Shown: positions 17,037 to 27,317, numbered from the stretch's first letter. The stretch: 64,000 nucleotides of DNA from Streptomyces sp. RerS4 (GCF_023515955.1 NZ_CP097322.1:4326501-4390500); one strand, 5' to 3'. Program-made: numbers and translations. The notes: generated from the letters alone by a model not told the origin.

Positions 17037-17978
17037 ATGCAGCTTGTACGACAAAAGGGAAATAGTGCGCAGTATGGTCACCGGTGTGCGGCACGTCCGC
17101 GCGGCCGGTACGGGGTGGCCCTGGCCGCGCTGCTCGTCGCGGCCCTGGGGACGGGATGCGGAGCCGGCGCGGACGCGCCGCCCAAGAAGGCGACGGCCGG
17201 TCCGTCCAAGGAGGGCGGCGCGGCGGGCGCCCTCAGCGCCGCCGAGCGGCTCAAGGCCGCCCAGCAGGCCCGGATCGCCCTCGCGAAGAAGTGGGGCCTG
17301 GCCAAGACACCGCTGCTCGCCCCGCCCGCACCGAAGGAGAAGCCCGAGATCACCACGCGGGAGGGCTTCGAGGTCGAAGACCAGGACGAACTGCCGCCCG
17401 TCTTCACCACCGTCCCGACGGAGGACAAGGTCGTCTTCCTGACCATCGACGACGGTGCGGAGAAGGACCCCGAGTTCGTCCGCATGATGCAGGAGCTGAA
17501 GATCCCGTACACGGCGTTCCTCAGCGACTACCTCGTCCGCGACGCCTACCCCTACTTCAAGGGGATGCAGGCCACCGGCGTCACCCTCAACAACCACACC
17601 CTCAACCACCGCTACATGCCCGGACTCTCGTACGAGAAGCAGCGCGAGGAGATCTGCGGCCAACAGGACACGATCCAAAAGCAGTTCGGCAAGCGCCCGA
17701 CCCTGTTCCGGCCGCCGTACGGCAACTACAACCAGGACACGCTGCTCGCCGCGAAGTCCTGCGGCATCAAGGCCGTCCCGCTGTGGAACGCCGAGGCCTT
17801 CCCGAACCGCATGGACTACCGCGAGTGGGACCGCGACCTCCACCCCGGCGACATCATCCTGACGCATTTCCGGGGCCGGGAGGACTGGAAGGGCACGATG
17901 CCTGACATGATCCGTCATGTCATGAAGACCGTCACGGACAAGGGGTACGCCGTGGCCCGCTTGGAGGACTACCTTTGA
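17037..17978 (+). CDS. Polysaccharide deacetylase lipoprotein 1
   Basis: 313 residues. Signal segment with LAALLVAALGTGC and lipid-modified Cys at about residue 41, then an Ala/Lys-rich linker. The NodB-type carbohydrate esterase 4 domain covers about 130-313: TIDDG (catalytic and metal Asp), NNHTLNH (metal His pair), RPPYGNYN and ILTHFRG. Expected to deacetylate cell-wall or surface glycan outside the membrane. The start is uncertain (ATG 17019 or 17037). Its stop overlaps the start of a paralogue. Confidence 0.88.
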   Translation: MQLVRQKGNSAQYGHRCAARPRGRYGVALAALLVAALGTGCGAGADAPPKKATAGPSKEGGAAGALSAAERLKAAQQARIALAKKWGLAKTPLLAPPAPKEKPEITTREGFEVEDQDELPPVFTTVPTEDKVVFLTIDDGAEKDPEFVRMMQELKIPYTAFLSDYLVRDAYPYFKGMQATGVTLNNHTLNHRYMPGLSYEKQREEICGQQDTIQKQFGKRPTLFRPPYGNYNQDTLLAAKSCGIKAVPLWNAEAFPNRMDYREWDRDLHPGDIILTHFRGREDWKGTMPDMIRHVMKTVTDKGYAVARLEDYL

Positions 17979-18865
17979 TGTACGCGCGCCGGTTGGTAGC
18001 CGGGACGCTGACGGCCGGCGCGCTCGCGCTGTCCCTGACGGGGTGCGGGAACAGCGTGGATCCCATCGAACGACTGGGCCGCAAGGCCGCGTCGGAGCCG
18101 GGGACGCCGTCGGCCTCCCCCTCCGCCCCGGCCTCGGCGGCCGCGGGCCCGAGCGCCACACCGGCGGCCGGGGACCTGGCGTACAAGAAGTGGGGGCTGA
18201 CGGCCCCCGTCGAGTACGCCCCCAAGCCCGCACGCAAGCCCCAACTCCCCAAGGCCACGCCGGGCAAGGCGGCCGTCGTGGACCGAATACCCGTGGCGCC
18301 GACGGACAAGGTCGTCTTCCTGACCTTCGACGACGGCGCGGAGAAGGACCCCGAGTTCCTGAAGATGGCGGCCGACCTGAAGCTGCCGATCAGCATGTTC
18401 CTGACCGACAACGTCGCCTCGGCCGACTACGGCCACTTCGAGAAGCTCCGCGACAACGGCTCGGGCAGCACGATCAACAACCACACCCTGACCCACCCGA
18501 ACCTGCGCACGCTGCCCTTCGCGGCGCAGAAGAAGGAGATCTGCGGCCAGCAGGAGCGCCTGGAAAAGCGCTTCGGCAAGCGCCCGCCCCTCTTCCGCCC
18601 GCCGTTCGGGAACTACAACGACGACACCCTCAAGGCCGCCTCCGAGTGCGGAATCAGCTCGGTCGTCCTGTGGCGCGCGTCGATGCAGATAAACGACCTC
18701 CAGTACGCCGAGGGCTCCGCCCTCAAACCGGGCGACATCATCCTGGCCCACTTCCGCGGCCCGTCGGAACTCAAGGGCAAGACCGAAACCCAGATGACGA
18801 CGCGCATGCTCCAACACATACAGGAGCAGGGATACCGGATAGGCCTGCTGGAGGACTACTTGTAG
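17978..18865 (+). CDS. Polysaccharide deacetylase lipoprotein 2
   Basis: 295 residues, paralogue of the preceding gene. Lipobox SLTGC with Cys23, a Ser/Ala/Pro linker, then a NodB domain with TFDDGAEKDPEF, NNHTLTH, RPPFGNYN and ILAHFRG. Start ATG overlaps the upstream TGA (TGATG) with GGAGG at 17962-17966, so the two are co-translated. The paralogues share DDGAEKDPEF and ICGQQ but differ in linkers, indicating an old tandem duplication. Confidence 0.9.
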   Translation: MYARRLVAGTLTAGALALSLTGCGNSVDPIERLGRKAASEPGTPSASPSAPASAAAGPSATPAAGDLAYKKWGLTAPVEYAPKPARKPQLPKATPGKAAVVDRIPVAPTDKVVFLTFDDGAEKDPEFLKMAADLKLPISMFLTDNVASADYGHFEKLRDNGSGSTINNHTLTHPNLRTLPFAAQKKEICGQQERLEKRFGKRPPLFRPPFGNYNDDTLKAASECGISSVVLWRASMQINDLQYAEGSALKPGDIILAHFRGPSELKGKTETQMTTRMLQHIQEQGYRIGLLEDYL

Positions 18866-19286
18866 GGGCGAGTGCGGTACGCCGCCCCGCGCGAGCGCGC
18901 CATCTCCCCCTCGCCCCCCGGGGGGGCGAGGAACCGAAGCCGGGCGGCGCGGATTCATGGCCGCCCGGTCCCGAAAGGGGCTGTGAGCGGGCCCGGATGC
19001 CCGGTGGGGCTTGCGCGCGACCCCTCGCTCTTCGCTGACGGGGCCGGTCCTGGGGGTCCCCCCCGTGACCGTTCTTTCGGGGGTTTCCCGGCAGTCCTCG
19101 TCTTTCCGGGCCGGCACGGCCCGGAAGGACGATGGGACTGACGGGAAAGCCCCATAGCTGCTGTGATTCCGCTCCAGGGGCTTCCGCCGCCCCCGACCCC
19201 GCCCGACCGTGCAGCCGGCCCGCGACCCGACCCGCCCTCGGGGGTCGAGGGGGTGATGGCGTGCCCGCGCGGGGCGGCGTAGCCCC
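18866..19286. repeat. Intergenic region with nested inverted repeats
   Basis: 421 bp between convergent genes. Near the plus-strand stop, 18874-18918 contains tacgccgccccgcgcg; the reverse complement of 19244-19290, beside the opposing stop, contains the same 16 bases plus further matches over about 40 bp. Inside lies a long imperfect hairpin, 19079-19152, whose tip is CTTTCCGGGCCG-gca-CGGCCCGGAAGG. No gene was recognised; reading frames through the outer arms are repeats of each other. Confidence 0.7.
19079..19152. terminator. Large hairpin, probable bidirectional terminator
   Basis: Left arm 19079-19114 and right arm 19118-19152 pair over about 33 bp with a few mismatches, around a 3-nt loop. 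Perfect core: CCGGGCCG/CGGCCCGG. It lies mid-way between convergent genes, and the right arm ends in gaaagcccc, mirrored by ggggtttc on the left. Confidence 0.65.
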
Positions 19287-20684
19287 TCACCTCACCGCCA
19301 CCACCGGGGTGATCGTGGTCTCGACCGGGCCTCGGGCGTCGGCTTCGCGTTGGCGTTCGGCGCTGTCGCTGATGCGGAGGAGGAGGGCGATCATGATCCA
19401 GTTGGCCAGGAGTGAGGAGCCGCCCTTCGCCAGGAAGGGGAGGGCCTTGCCGGTCAGGGGGATCAGGCCCGTGACGCCGCCCGCGACGACGAAGACCTGG
19501 AGGGCCAGCGCCGCCGCGAGGCCCACCGCCAGCAGTTTGCCGAACGGGTCGCGGGCGGCCAGGGCCATGCGCAGCCCGCGCTGCACGAGGAGGGCGTAGA
19601 GGATCAGGACGGCCATGACGCCGGCCAGGCCGAGTTCCTCGCCGACCGTGGTCAGGATGAAGTCGCTGCGGCCCGCGAACTTGATCAGTTCGGGCTGCCC
19701 CAGCCCCAGGCCCGTGCCCGAGACACCGCCCGTGCCGAAGCTGAACAGGGCCTGCGCGGACTGGTCGGAGGTGACGCCGGGCGGGCGGTTCTCCCAGTAG
19801 TAGGAGAGGGGGTTCAGCCAGGCGGCCACGCGGGCCTTGACGTGCGGTTCCGTCGAGCCGACCGCGAAGGCGCCGACGGCCGCCATGAGCAGACCGCACA
19901 CGATCCAGCTGGTGCGTTCGGTGGCGACGTAGAGCATCACCACGAACACGCCGAAGAAGATCAGCGACGTACCGAGGTCGCGCTCGAAGACCAGGACCAG
20001 CATGGACACGATCCACACGGTGATGATCGGTCCGAGCTGGCGCATCGGGGGCAGGCGCAGCCCCAGGAACCTGCGGCCCGTCAGGGCCAGCGAGTCGCGG
20101 TGGATGACCAGATAGCCCGCGAAGAAGATCGCGATCATGATCTTCACGAACTCGCCGGGCTGGAGCGAGAAGCCGAAGAGGATGATCCAGCGCTTCGCGC
20201 CGTACGTGTCGGCGCCGAAGAACGCCGGCGCGATCAGCAGCACCAGCGCCACGGCCATGGTGATGTAGATGAACCGTTGGAGCAGCCGGTGGTCGCGCAG
20301 CAGCGCCACCACCAGGATGCAGGCGGCGACGCCGACGACGGTCCACATGAGCTGGCCCGGCGCGTTCGCGTCGGAGTTGTACCGCTCGATGTACCCCTGG
20401 TCGAGCCGGTGGATGAGGACCAGCCCGAGCCCGGTGAGCAGCATGGCGAGCGGGAAGATCAGTGGGTCGGCGTAGGCGGCGAAGCGGCGGATGCCGCGGT
20501 GACCGACCAGCGAGAGCAGCGTCATGCTGATGACGAAGCTGGTGAGGTGCTGCGGCAGCTCGCCGTTCATGGCCAGGCCGGCGCTCACGTGCCCGAACAC
20601 GGCGATGGCGAGGACGAGGACGAGCAGCAGGGCTTCGGTGCGGCGGCGGGCGCCCGCCATCGTCAGCGGTCTCAGTCCACGCAC
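19287..20684 (-). CDS. FtsW/RodA/SpoVE family peptidoglycan glycosyltransferase
   Basis: SEDS-family polytopic membrane protein, 465 residues with about ten hydrophobic segments. The key Asp lies in FERDLGTSLIFFG, the counterpart of the RodA E/QPDLGTA motif. LQPGEFVKI, GTGLGLGQPE and FAGRSDFILTTVGEELG are further family motifs. Polymerises lipid II with a partner PBP; none is adjacent. Starts at GTG 20684 or ATG 20660 are possible. The GTG overlaps the stop of a 58-aa ORF upstream. Confidence 0.9.
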   Translation of the reverse strand: MRGLRPLTMAGARRRTEALLLVLVLAIAVFGHVSAGLAMNGELPQHLTSFVISMTLLSLVGHRGIRRFAAYADPLIFPLAMLLTGLGLVLIHRLDQGYIERYNSDANAPGQLMWTVVGVAACILVVALLRDHRLLQRFIYITMAVALVLLIAPAFFGADTYGAKRWIILFGFSLQPGEFVKIMIAIFFAGYLVIHRDSLALTGRRFLGLRLPPMRQLGPIITVWIVSMLVLVFERDLGTSLIFFGVFVVMLYVATERTSWIVCGLLMAAVGAFAVGSTEPHVKARVAAWLNPLSYYWENRPPGVTSDQSAQALFSFGTGGVSGTGLGLGQPELIKFAGRSDFILTTVGEELGLAGVMAVLILYALLVQRGLRMALAARDPFGKLLAVGLAAALALQVFVVAGGVTGLIPLTGKALPFLAKGGSSLLANWIMIALLLRISDSAERQREADARGPVETTITPVVAVR

Positions 20685-20848
20685 GGGACGCCGCCGCCGT
20701 CGATGGTGTCCTTCGGCGAGGCGGGTGGGGGCACGGCCGGTGATGGGGGTGCGGCCGGCGGGGCCGGTGATGAGGACGTGGCGCCACTCGGTGCACTTTG
20801 CGTACGGTGCGGACCGATCTGCTCGGCAATGAGGCGCTTTATCTTCAT
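20672..20848 (-). CDS. Possible small ORF coupled to the FtsW-like gene (58 aa)
   Basis: ATG at 20848 gives MKIKRLIAEQIGPHR, a Pro/Ala/Ser-rich middle, and an end that overlaps the GTG of the SEDS gene by 13 bp. Codons ATA, ATT, CAA, AGT and TCA are unusual for this genome, and no ribosome binding site is evident. The frame is open for 24 more codons upstream. It may be a small coupled protein or non-coding leader DNA. Confidence 0.3.
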   Translation of the reverse strand: MKIKRLIAEQIGPHRTQSAPSGATSSSPAPPAAPPSPAVPPPASPKDTIDGGGVPCVD

Positions 20849-20855
20849 ATCATCT

Positions 20856-20871
20856 ACGACGTTGACGTCGT
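20856..20871. promoter_or_regulatory. 16-bp inverted repeat between groES and the SEDS gene
   Basis: ACGACGT-tg-ACGTCGT is a perfect 7-bp inverted repeat with a 2-bp spacer in a locally AT-richer stretch (20835-20880) that probably contains the minus-strand promoter. Operator role inferred from symmetry only. Confidence 0.35.
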
Positions 20872-21005
20872 CCCCATGGTTCCTTCCGAACCCCTCGACG
20901 GGAAGTGTCTTGAACCGCACTTTGCCCGTTCTCCGGGCCCGGCGGGTTCGGGGGCTGATTCACGTCCCGTCCGGGTGGCTGGTTTGCGGGCCAAACGGGG
21001 TGGGA

Positions 21006-21079
21006 TTGGCACTCCGCTTGACCGAGTGCTAATCGCCGGAATAGTGTCACACCTGGCACTCGCCACCGGTGAGTGCCAA
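21006..21079 (+). promoter_or_regulatory. groES promoter with two CIRCE operators
   Basis: CIRCE 1: TTGGCACTC (21006-21014), nine bases, GAGTGCTAA (21024-21032). CIRCE 2: CTGGCACTC (21053-21061), nine bases, GAGTGCCAA (21071-21079). These are HrcA repressor sites. A -35 TTGACC (21018-21023) lies inside CIRCE 1, and a -10 TAGTGT (21042-21047) lies 18 bp on, so HrcA would block polymerase binding. Confidence 0.92.
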
Positions 21080-21175
21080 CACAGCGACAGGCAGGTCCGG
21101 CACCCGCGACGACGGATCGACCTGGTCGCCACCTCAGACAGTTAACCCCGGATCTCCGAAGGGGGAGGTCGGATC

Positions 21176-21484
21176 GTGACGACCGCCAGCTCCAAGGTTG
21201 CCATCAAGCCGCTTGAGGACCGCATCGTGGTCCAGCCGCTCGACGCCGAGCAGACCACGGCCTCCGGCCTGGTCATCCCGGACACCGCGAAGGAGAAGCC
21301 CCAGGAGGGCGTCGTCCTCGCGGTCGGCCCGGGTCGCTTCGAGGACGGCCAGCGTCTCCCGCTGGACGTCAACGTCGGCGACATCGTGCTGTACAGCAAG
21401 TACGGCGGCACCGAAGTGAAGTACAGCGGCGAGGAGTACCTCGTCCTCTCGGCCCGCGACGTCCTCGCGATCGTCGAGAAGTAA
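21176..21484 (+). CDS. groES: Co-chaperonin GroES
   Basis: Heptameric lid of the chaperonin. 102 residues, KVAIKPLEDRIVVQ at the N-terminus, an EQTTASGLVIPDTAKEKPQ mobile loop, and LSARDVLAIVEK at the end. GTG start with a strong GGGGGAGG ribosome binding site at 21161-21168. Heat-controlled through the two CIRCE sites upstream; groEL1 follows after 111 bp. Confidence 0.97.
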   Translation: MTTASSKVAIKPLEDRIVVQPLDAEQTTASGLVIPDTAKEKPQEGVVLAVGPGRFEDGQRLPLDVNVGDIVLYSKYGGTEVKYSGEEYLVLSARDVLAIVEK

Positions 21485-21595
21485 GCACTTCTCCAGTTTT
21501 GCTTTGAGCTGCGCCCCTGGTCACCCCGCTGATTGCCGGGCGGCGAGGGGCGCGGTTCGTTAAACCCGAGTTTTCGAGAGGGCTGAACCGCTCCC

Positions 21596-23224
<1,629 letters not shown>

Positions 23225-23240
23225 TCGCGCCCCGCGCCGA

Positions 23241-23276
23241 GAAGGCCCCGTTCCGCAGCCGCGGAACGGGGCCTTC
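23241..23276. terminator. Terminator after groEL1
   Basis: GAAGGCCCCGTTCCGC, loop agcc, GCGGAACGGGGCCTTC: a perfect 16-bp stem followed by cccgttg. It lies 8 bp from the stop of the convergent gene and probably serves both. Confidence 0.88.
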
Positions 23277-23284
23277 CCCGTTGT

Positions 23285-23995
23285 TCAGGACCCGTACGGC
23301 GATCCCGAGCCGCCCATCGCGCGTTGCAGCTGCCCGGGGTTGTAGTGCCACCAGCCCTCGGCGATCTCCCCGTTCAGGATCCGGAAGGTGGTGGTCCCCG
23401 TCATCTCGTACGTCTTACCGGTCGGGGCGACCCCCATGAACTCGCCCTTGTGGGTGCCCCGCCAGTTCCACACCGTGGTGACGAAGTCGCCCTCGCACAC
23501 CTGGGCCACCGGCTCGAAGGTCATGTCGAAGGCCGCGCGCCACGTCTCCATGTCCGAGCGCATGGCCGCGCGTCCGATGACGGTGGGTTCCTCCTTGCTC
23601 GCGTCGTGGTCGATGTAGTTCGTCGCGAGGCACTCGTCGATGACGTTCATGTCGCCACGCATGGCGGCTTCCTGGAACACCCGGTCCACGAGCTGCTTGT
23701 TGAGGTGCTCGTCGCGGACGACGTCGAGGTTGGTGAAGGTGGGCATCCCTTCGCAGAGGGCCACCATCTCCTGGAACATCTTGTCCGTCTCCGGGAGCTG
23801 AGAGTTCCTCATGGCGTCTTCGTACGAGGGGAACTCGACGACGTCCACGTAGTGGTTGTCGTTCTCGCGGTCCTTGCCCACGAGGCTGTGGCGGACGGTG
23901 CGCCTGCCCTGGCTCTGCGAGACGTACCGGTCGATCACCTGGTCGATGTCGTCCTGCCGACTTGTCCGATAATCAATTATCTGTACGAATGTCAT
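23285..23995 (-). CDS. SnoaL-like/NTF2-fold protein with N-terminal ferredoxin-like domain
   Basis: 236 residues in two parts. Residues 1-95 (MTFVQIIDYRTSRQ..HYVDVVEFPSYEDA) look like a dimeric alpha/beta-barrel antibiotic-monooxygenase-like domain. Residues 100-236 form a SnoaL-type domain (YIDHDASKEEP, FEPVAQVCEGDFVTTVWNWRGTHKG, PTGKTYEMTGTTTFRILNGEIAEGW). Ligand or reaction unknown. GGGAG lies before the ATG. Convergent with groEL1. Confidence 0.75.
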   Translation of the reverse strand: MTFVQIIDYRTSRQDDIDQVIDRYVSQSQGRRTVRHSLVGKDRENDNHYVDVVEFPSYEDAMRNSQLPETDKMFQEMVALCEGMPTFTNLDVVRDEHLNKQLVDRVFQEAAMRGDMNVIDECLATNYIDHDASKEEPTVIGRAAMRSDMETWRAAFDMTFEPVAQVCEGDFVTTVWNWRGTHKGEFMGVAPTGKTYEMTGTTTFRILNGEIAEGWWHYNPGQLQRAMGGSGSPYGS

Positions 23996-24095
23996 GGCGT
24001 CTCCCGGGCTGGATGGGGCATGTCCATTTTAGGGAGATTTCAGCCATTCGGCCGGTCCCGGCGGTACGTTCCCGGTCCGCGTTGCCGAGGCCGCG

Positions 24096-24869
24096 CTACT
24101 GAGGCCCGTACTTGCGGCCCGTACGCGACGACACCCCGCCCAGCAGGCCGCGCGGCGTCAGCTTCACCACGCTCATCAGCGCCTTGTACCGCGGGTCCGG
24201 GATCGAGACGGTCTTGCCGCGCGCCAGGTCGGCCAGCGCGGCGGCCACCAGCTTGTCGGCGTCCAGCCACATCCAGCCGGGGATGTTGTCGGTGCCCATG
24301 CCCGCGCGCTGGTGGAACTCGGTCCGCACGAAGCCGGGGCACAGCGCCATCAGTCGCACCCCGGACCCCGCCAGGTCCTTCGCCGCGCCCTGCGTGAACT
24401 GCACGACCCACGCCTTGCTGGCCCCGTAGGTGCCGCGCGGCACGAAGGCCGCCACCGACGCCACGTTGACGACGCCGCCCCGGCCGCGCTCGCGCATCGA
24501 GGCCGTGGCCGCCGAGGTCAGCCGCAGCACCGCCTCGATGTGCACCTTGAGCATGGCCAGCTCGTCGGCCATGGGGACTTCCAGGTACCGGCCCTTGTTG
24601 CCGAAGCCCGCGTTGTTGACCAGCAGGTCCACGGGGTGCGTACGGTCCCCCAGGCGGGCCTCGACCGCCGCGATCCCGGCGTCGGTGGCCAGGTCCGCGC
24701 TCAGCATCTCGGCCTCGATGCCGTGCCGGTCGTGGAGTTCGGTGGCCTGCTCGGCCAGTCGTTTCGTGTCGCGGGCCACCAGCACGAGGTTGTGCCCCTG
24801 GGCGGCGAGCCGCCGGGCGAAGGCGGCGCCGATGCCCGCCGTGGATCCAGTGATCAACGCAGTCGTCAT
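24096..24869 (-). CDS. Short-chain dehydrogenase/reductase
   Basis: Classical SDR of 257 residues. The dinucleotide motif is TGSTAGIGAAFARRLA (8-23), NNAG is present near residue 87, and the catalytic Tyr/Lys are in YGASKAW. The Asp at LSADLATD and the Arg in LVARDTKRL suggest NADP(H). Substrate not evident. Divergent from a LysR regulator with 136 bp between, the common arrangement for a LysR target. Confidence 0.88.
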   Translation of the reverse strand: MTTALITGSTAGIGAAFARRLAAQGHNLVLVARDTKRLAEQATELHDRHGIEAEMLSADLATDAGIAAVEARLGDRTHPVDLLVNNAGFGNKGRYLEVPMADELAMLKVHIEAVLRLTSAATASMRERGRGGVVNVASVAAFVPRGTYGASKAWVVQFTQGAAKDLAGSGVRLMALCPGFVRTEFHQRAGMGTDNIPGWMWLDADKLVAAALADLARGKTVSIPDPRYKALMSVVKLTPRGLLGGVSSRTGRKYGPQ

Positions 24870-25005
24870 AGGCGCAACCTAGGGGGTGACGCGCGGATCC
24901 GGCCAGGCCGGCCCCACGACACCCGACGATCACCCTCCTCGCGTGCGTCCCAAAGTGGGCCGCCGGGATTCGTTGTCCGGTCAAAGCCGGGCTTATGCTC
25001 GAAGG

Positions 25006-25917
25006 GTGATCGAGGCACGTCATCTCCGGGTTCTGCGCGCCGTCGCCGGGACCGGATCCTTCTCCGCCGCGGCCCGCGAACTCGGCTGCACCCAGCCCGC
25101 CGTCTCCCAGCAGATGAAGGCACTGGAACAGTCCGCCGGCACGCCGCTGCTCATCCGTACCGGCCGCGAGATGCGGCTGACCCAGGCCGGCGAGGCCCTC
25201 GTGCGGCACGCCGCCGGGATCCTGGCCGGGCTGACCGCCGCCGAGGAGGAGGTCGCGGCCATCGCCGGGCTGCGCGCGGGCCGCGTCCGCCTGGTCTCCT
25301 TCCCGAGCGGCAGCTCCACCCTCGTGCCCACCGCCCTCGCGGCGATGCGCGCCGAGCACCCGGGTACCCGTATCTCGTTGGTCGAAGCCGAACCGCCGAG
25401 GTCGGTGGAGATGCTGCGCGAGGGCGACTGCGACCTCGCGCTGGCCTTCCGCTACGCCGGGGACGCCGCCGGGCCCGGCGGCGCCGCCGCCGAGTGGGAG
25501 GACCTGGTCGTGACCCCGCTGCTGACCGATCGGCTCGTCGGGCTGGTGCCCGAGGGGCACCGGCTGGCGGGGGCGGAGCGGGTGGGCATGGCCGAACTGG
25601 CCGACGAGCCCTGGATCGCGGGCTGTCCGCGCTGTCGCCGTCATCTGGTGGAGGTGTGCGAGGGGGTCGGCTTCACGCCGCGGATCGACTTCGCCACCGA
25701 CGACTACCCGGCCGTGGTCGGGCTGGTCGGGGCCGGGCTGGGGGTCGCGGTGCTGCCGGAGTTGGCGGTGGAGTCCGTACGGGCCAAGGGCGTCAGCGCC
25801 CTGGCGGTGGAGCCGGTCGTGGAGCGGGAGATCGTGGCGCTGACCCTGCCCGACCTGGCGCGCGTACCGGCCGTGGCGGCGACCCTGGGCGAGCTGGTGC
25901 GGGCCGCCGCGCGGTGA
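25006..25917 (+). CDS. LysR family transcriptional regulator
   Basis: 303 residues. HTH at about 1-60 (LRVLRAVAGTGSFSAAARELGCTQPAVSQQMKALE is the classical LysR helix-turn-helix; shown here as the segment FSAAARELGCTQPAVSQQ) and a periplasmic-binding-like effector domain. TATGCT at 24994-24999 ends six bases before the GTG, so transcription could begin at the start codon itself. Probably regulates the divergent SDR gene. Confidence 0.9.
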   Translation: MIEARHLRVLRAVAGTGSFSAAARELGCTQPAVSQQMKALEQSAGTPLLIRTGREMRLTQAGEALVRHAAGILAGLTAAEEEVAAIAGLRAGRVRLVSFPSGSSTLVPTALAAMRAEHPGTRISLVEAEPPRSVEMLREGDCDLALAFRYAGDAAGPGGAAAEWEDLVVTPLLTDRLVGLVPEGHRLAGAERVGMAELADEPWIAGCPRCRRHLVEVCEGVGFTPRIDFATDDYPAVVGLVGAGLGVAVLPELAVESVRAKGVSALAVEPVVEREIVALTLPDLARVPAVAATLGELVRAAAR

Positions 25918-25999
25918 CCTCCCGGCCCGTGCCACCCCGCGGGGCACGGCCGTGGGGCCCTGGTGGAGAAACGTTCCTTCTGCTGATCGGCGTCGTCGG

Positions 26000-26326
26000 T
26001 CAGTGCGGCGCGATGCGGGTGATCGTGCCGGCGGCGGGGATCAGGCGGTGGCGGGCGCGGCCCATCAGTTCCTCGCGTTCGTCCTCGGTCAGTCCGCCCC
26101 AGACCCCGTAGGGCTCGCGGACGGCGAGGGCGTGCGCGGCGCATTCCGAGCGCACCGGGCATCTCATGCAGACCTCTTTAGCCGAGGCCTCACGCGCGCT
26201 CCTGGCCGCGCCCCGCTCGCCTTCCGGGTGGAAGAACAGGGAGCTGTCGACTCCTCGGCAGGCGGCCAGCAGCTGCCAGTCCCAGAGGTCGGCGTTCGGT
26301 CCGGGGAGGCGGGAGAAATCTGCCAT
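26000..26326 (-). CDS. whiD: WhiB-family developmental regulator WhiD
   Basis: Fe-S transcription factor needed for late sporulation in Streptomyces. 108 residues. The [4Fe-4S] ligands are Cys23 (LLAACRG), Cys53 and Cys56 (CMRC) and Cys62 (SEC); the GVWGG turn and a basic tail follow. MADFSRLPGPNADLWDWQ is the WhiD N-terminus as I recall it. AGAGGA precedes the ATG at 26326. Divergent from bldM, as in S. coelicolor. Confidence 0.93.
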   Translation of the reverse strand: MADFSRLPGPNADLWDWQLLAACRGVDSSLFFHPEGERGAARSAREASAKEVCMRCPVRSECAAHALAVREPYGVWGGLTEDEREELMGRARHRLIPAAGTITRIAPH

Positions 26327-26551
26327 AGCTAGTCCTCTTGGTGCCGGTACTGAGACGGATACGGTCCAAGCCTCCACACCTACTGTCGGAGTAGATGTAA
26401 ATATGACTCATTGGGAATCTAGCGTCAGACATGTGCCAAACGGAAGGAAAGCCGCCAAATAGGGCATAGCTCCAGATGGAGGACAGATGAGCTGCGCCTC
26501 CCGTGTCGTGATCGCTTCCTCACGTAGGGTGCTGAAGGTGTCCGTCCGACC

Positions 26552-26579
26552 CGTAACTCTTTCGAGTGACCATCGTTGA
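26552..26579 (+). promoter_or_regulatory. BldN-type promoter for bldM
   Basis: CGTAAC (26552-26557), exactly 16 bp, then CGTTGA (26574-26579) matches the consensus known for sigma-BldN promoters. It lies about 125 bp before bldM, which is a known BldN target. The rest of the 379-bp whiD-bldM gap shows no other gene. Confidence 0.85.
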
Positions 26580-26705
26580 GAGTGCGAAGGCGGTTGAACC
26601 AAGAAGTTCCCGGACAGGTGTCCGAGGGCATCGACCGCACAGGTGACGATACGTACCAGCCTGGAGGCTCAAGGTGACGCGCATCAGCAGCTGCGGAGGG
26701 CGGTC

Positions 26706-27317
26706 ATGACTTCCGTCCTCGTCTGCGACGACTCCCCGCTTGCCCGAGAGGCGCTCCGTCGCGCGGTTGCCACCGTGCCCGGCGTCGAGCGTGTGACGAC
26801 GGCTGCCAACGGCGAGGAAGTCCTCCGCCGCTGGGGTGCCGACCGCTCCGACCTGATTCTGATGGATGTACGGATGCCCGGCCTCGGCGGTGTCGAGACG
26901 GTGCGCCGCCTCCTCTCCGCCGACCCGGGCGCCCGCATCATCATGCTGACGGTCGCCGAGGACCTGGACGGCGTGGCCCTCGCGGTCGCCGCGGGTGCCC
27001 GCGGCTACCTGCACAAGGACGCCTCGCGCGCCGAACTGCGGGCCACGGTCACCCAGGCCCTCGCCGACCCGACCTGGAGGCTGGCCCCGCGCCGGCTGCG
27101 CTCGGCGGAGATGGGCGCGGCCCCCACGCTCACCGCCCGCGAGATCCAGGTGCTGGAGGGCATGAGCCACGGCCGGTCCAACGCGGAGATCGGGCGCGAG
27201 CTCTTCCTCTCCGAGGACACGGTCAAGACCCACGCCCGCAGGCTGTTCAAGAAGCTCGGCGCCTCGGACCGGGCGCACGCCGTGGCGCTCGGCTTCCGCT
27301 GGGGGCTCGTCCGCTGA
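26706..27317 (+). CDS. bldM: Atypical response regulator BldM
   Basis: Developmental regulator of aerial hyphae and, with WhiI, of sporulation. 203 residues: receiver domain 1-120 with Asp54 (LILMDVRMPG) and Lys in YLHKDAS, then a LuxR/NarL helix-turn-helix (LTAREIQVLEGMSHGRSNAEI..SEDTVKTH in short segments). In S. coelicolor BldM works without phosphorylation at the Asp. The ATG at 26706 was chosen on family length; a BldN-type promoter lies upstream. Confidence 0.95.
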   Translation: MTSVLVCDDSPLAREALRRAVATVPGVERVTTAANGEEVLRRWGADRSDLILMDVRMPGLGGVETVRRLLSADPGARIIMLTVAEDLDGVALAVAAGARGYLHKDASRAELRATVTQALADPTWRLAPRRLRSAEMGAAPTLTAREIQVLEGMSHGRSNAEIGRELFLSEDTVKTHARRLFKKLGASDRAHAVALGFRWGLVR

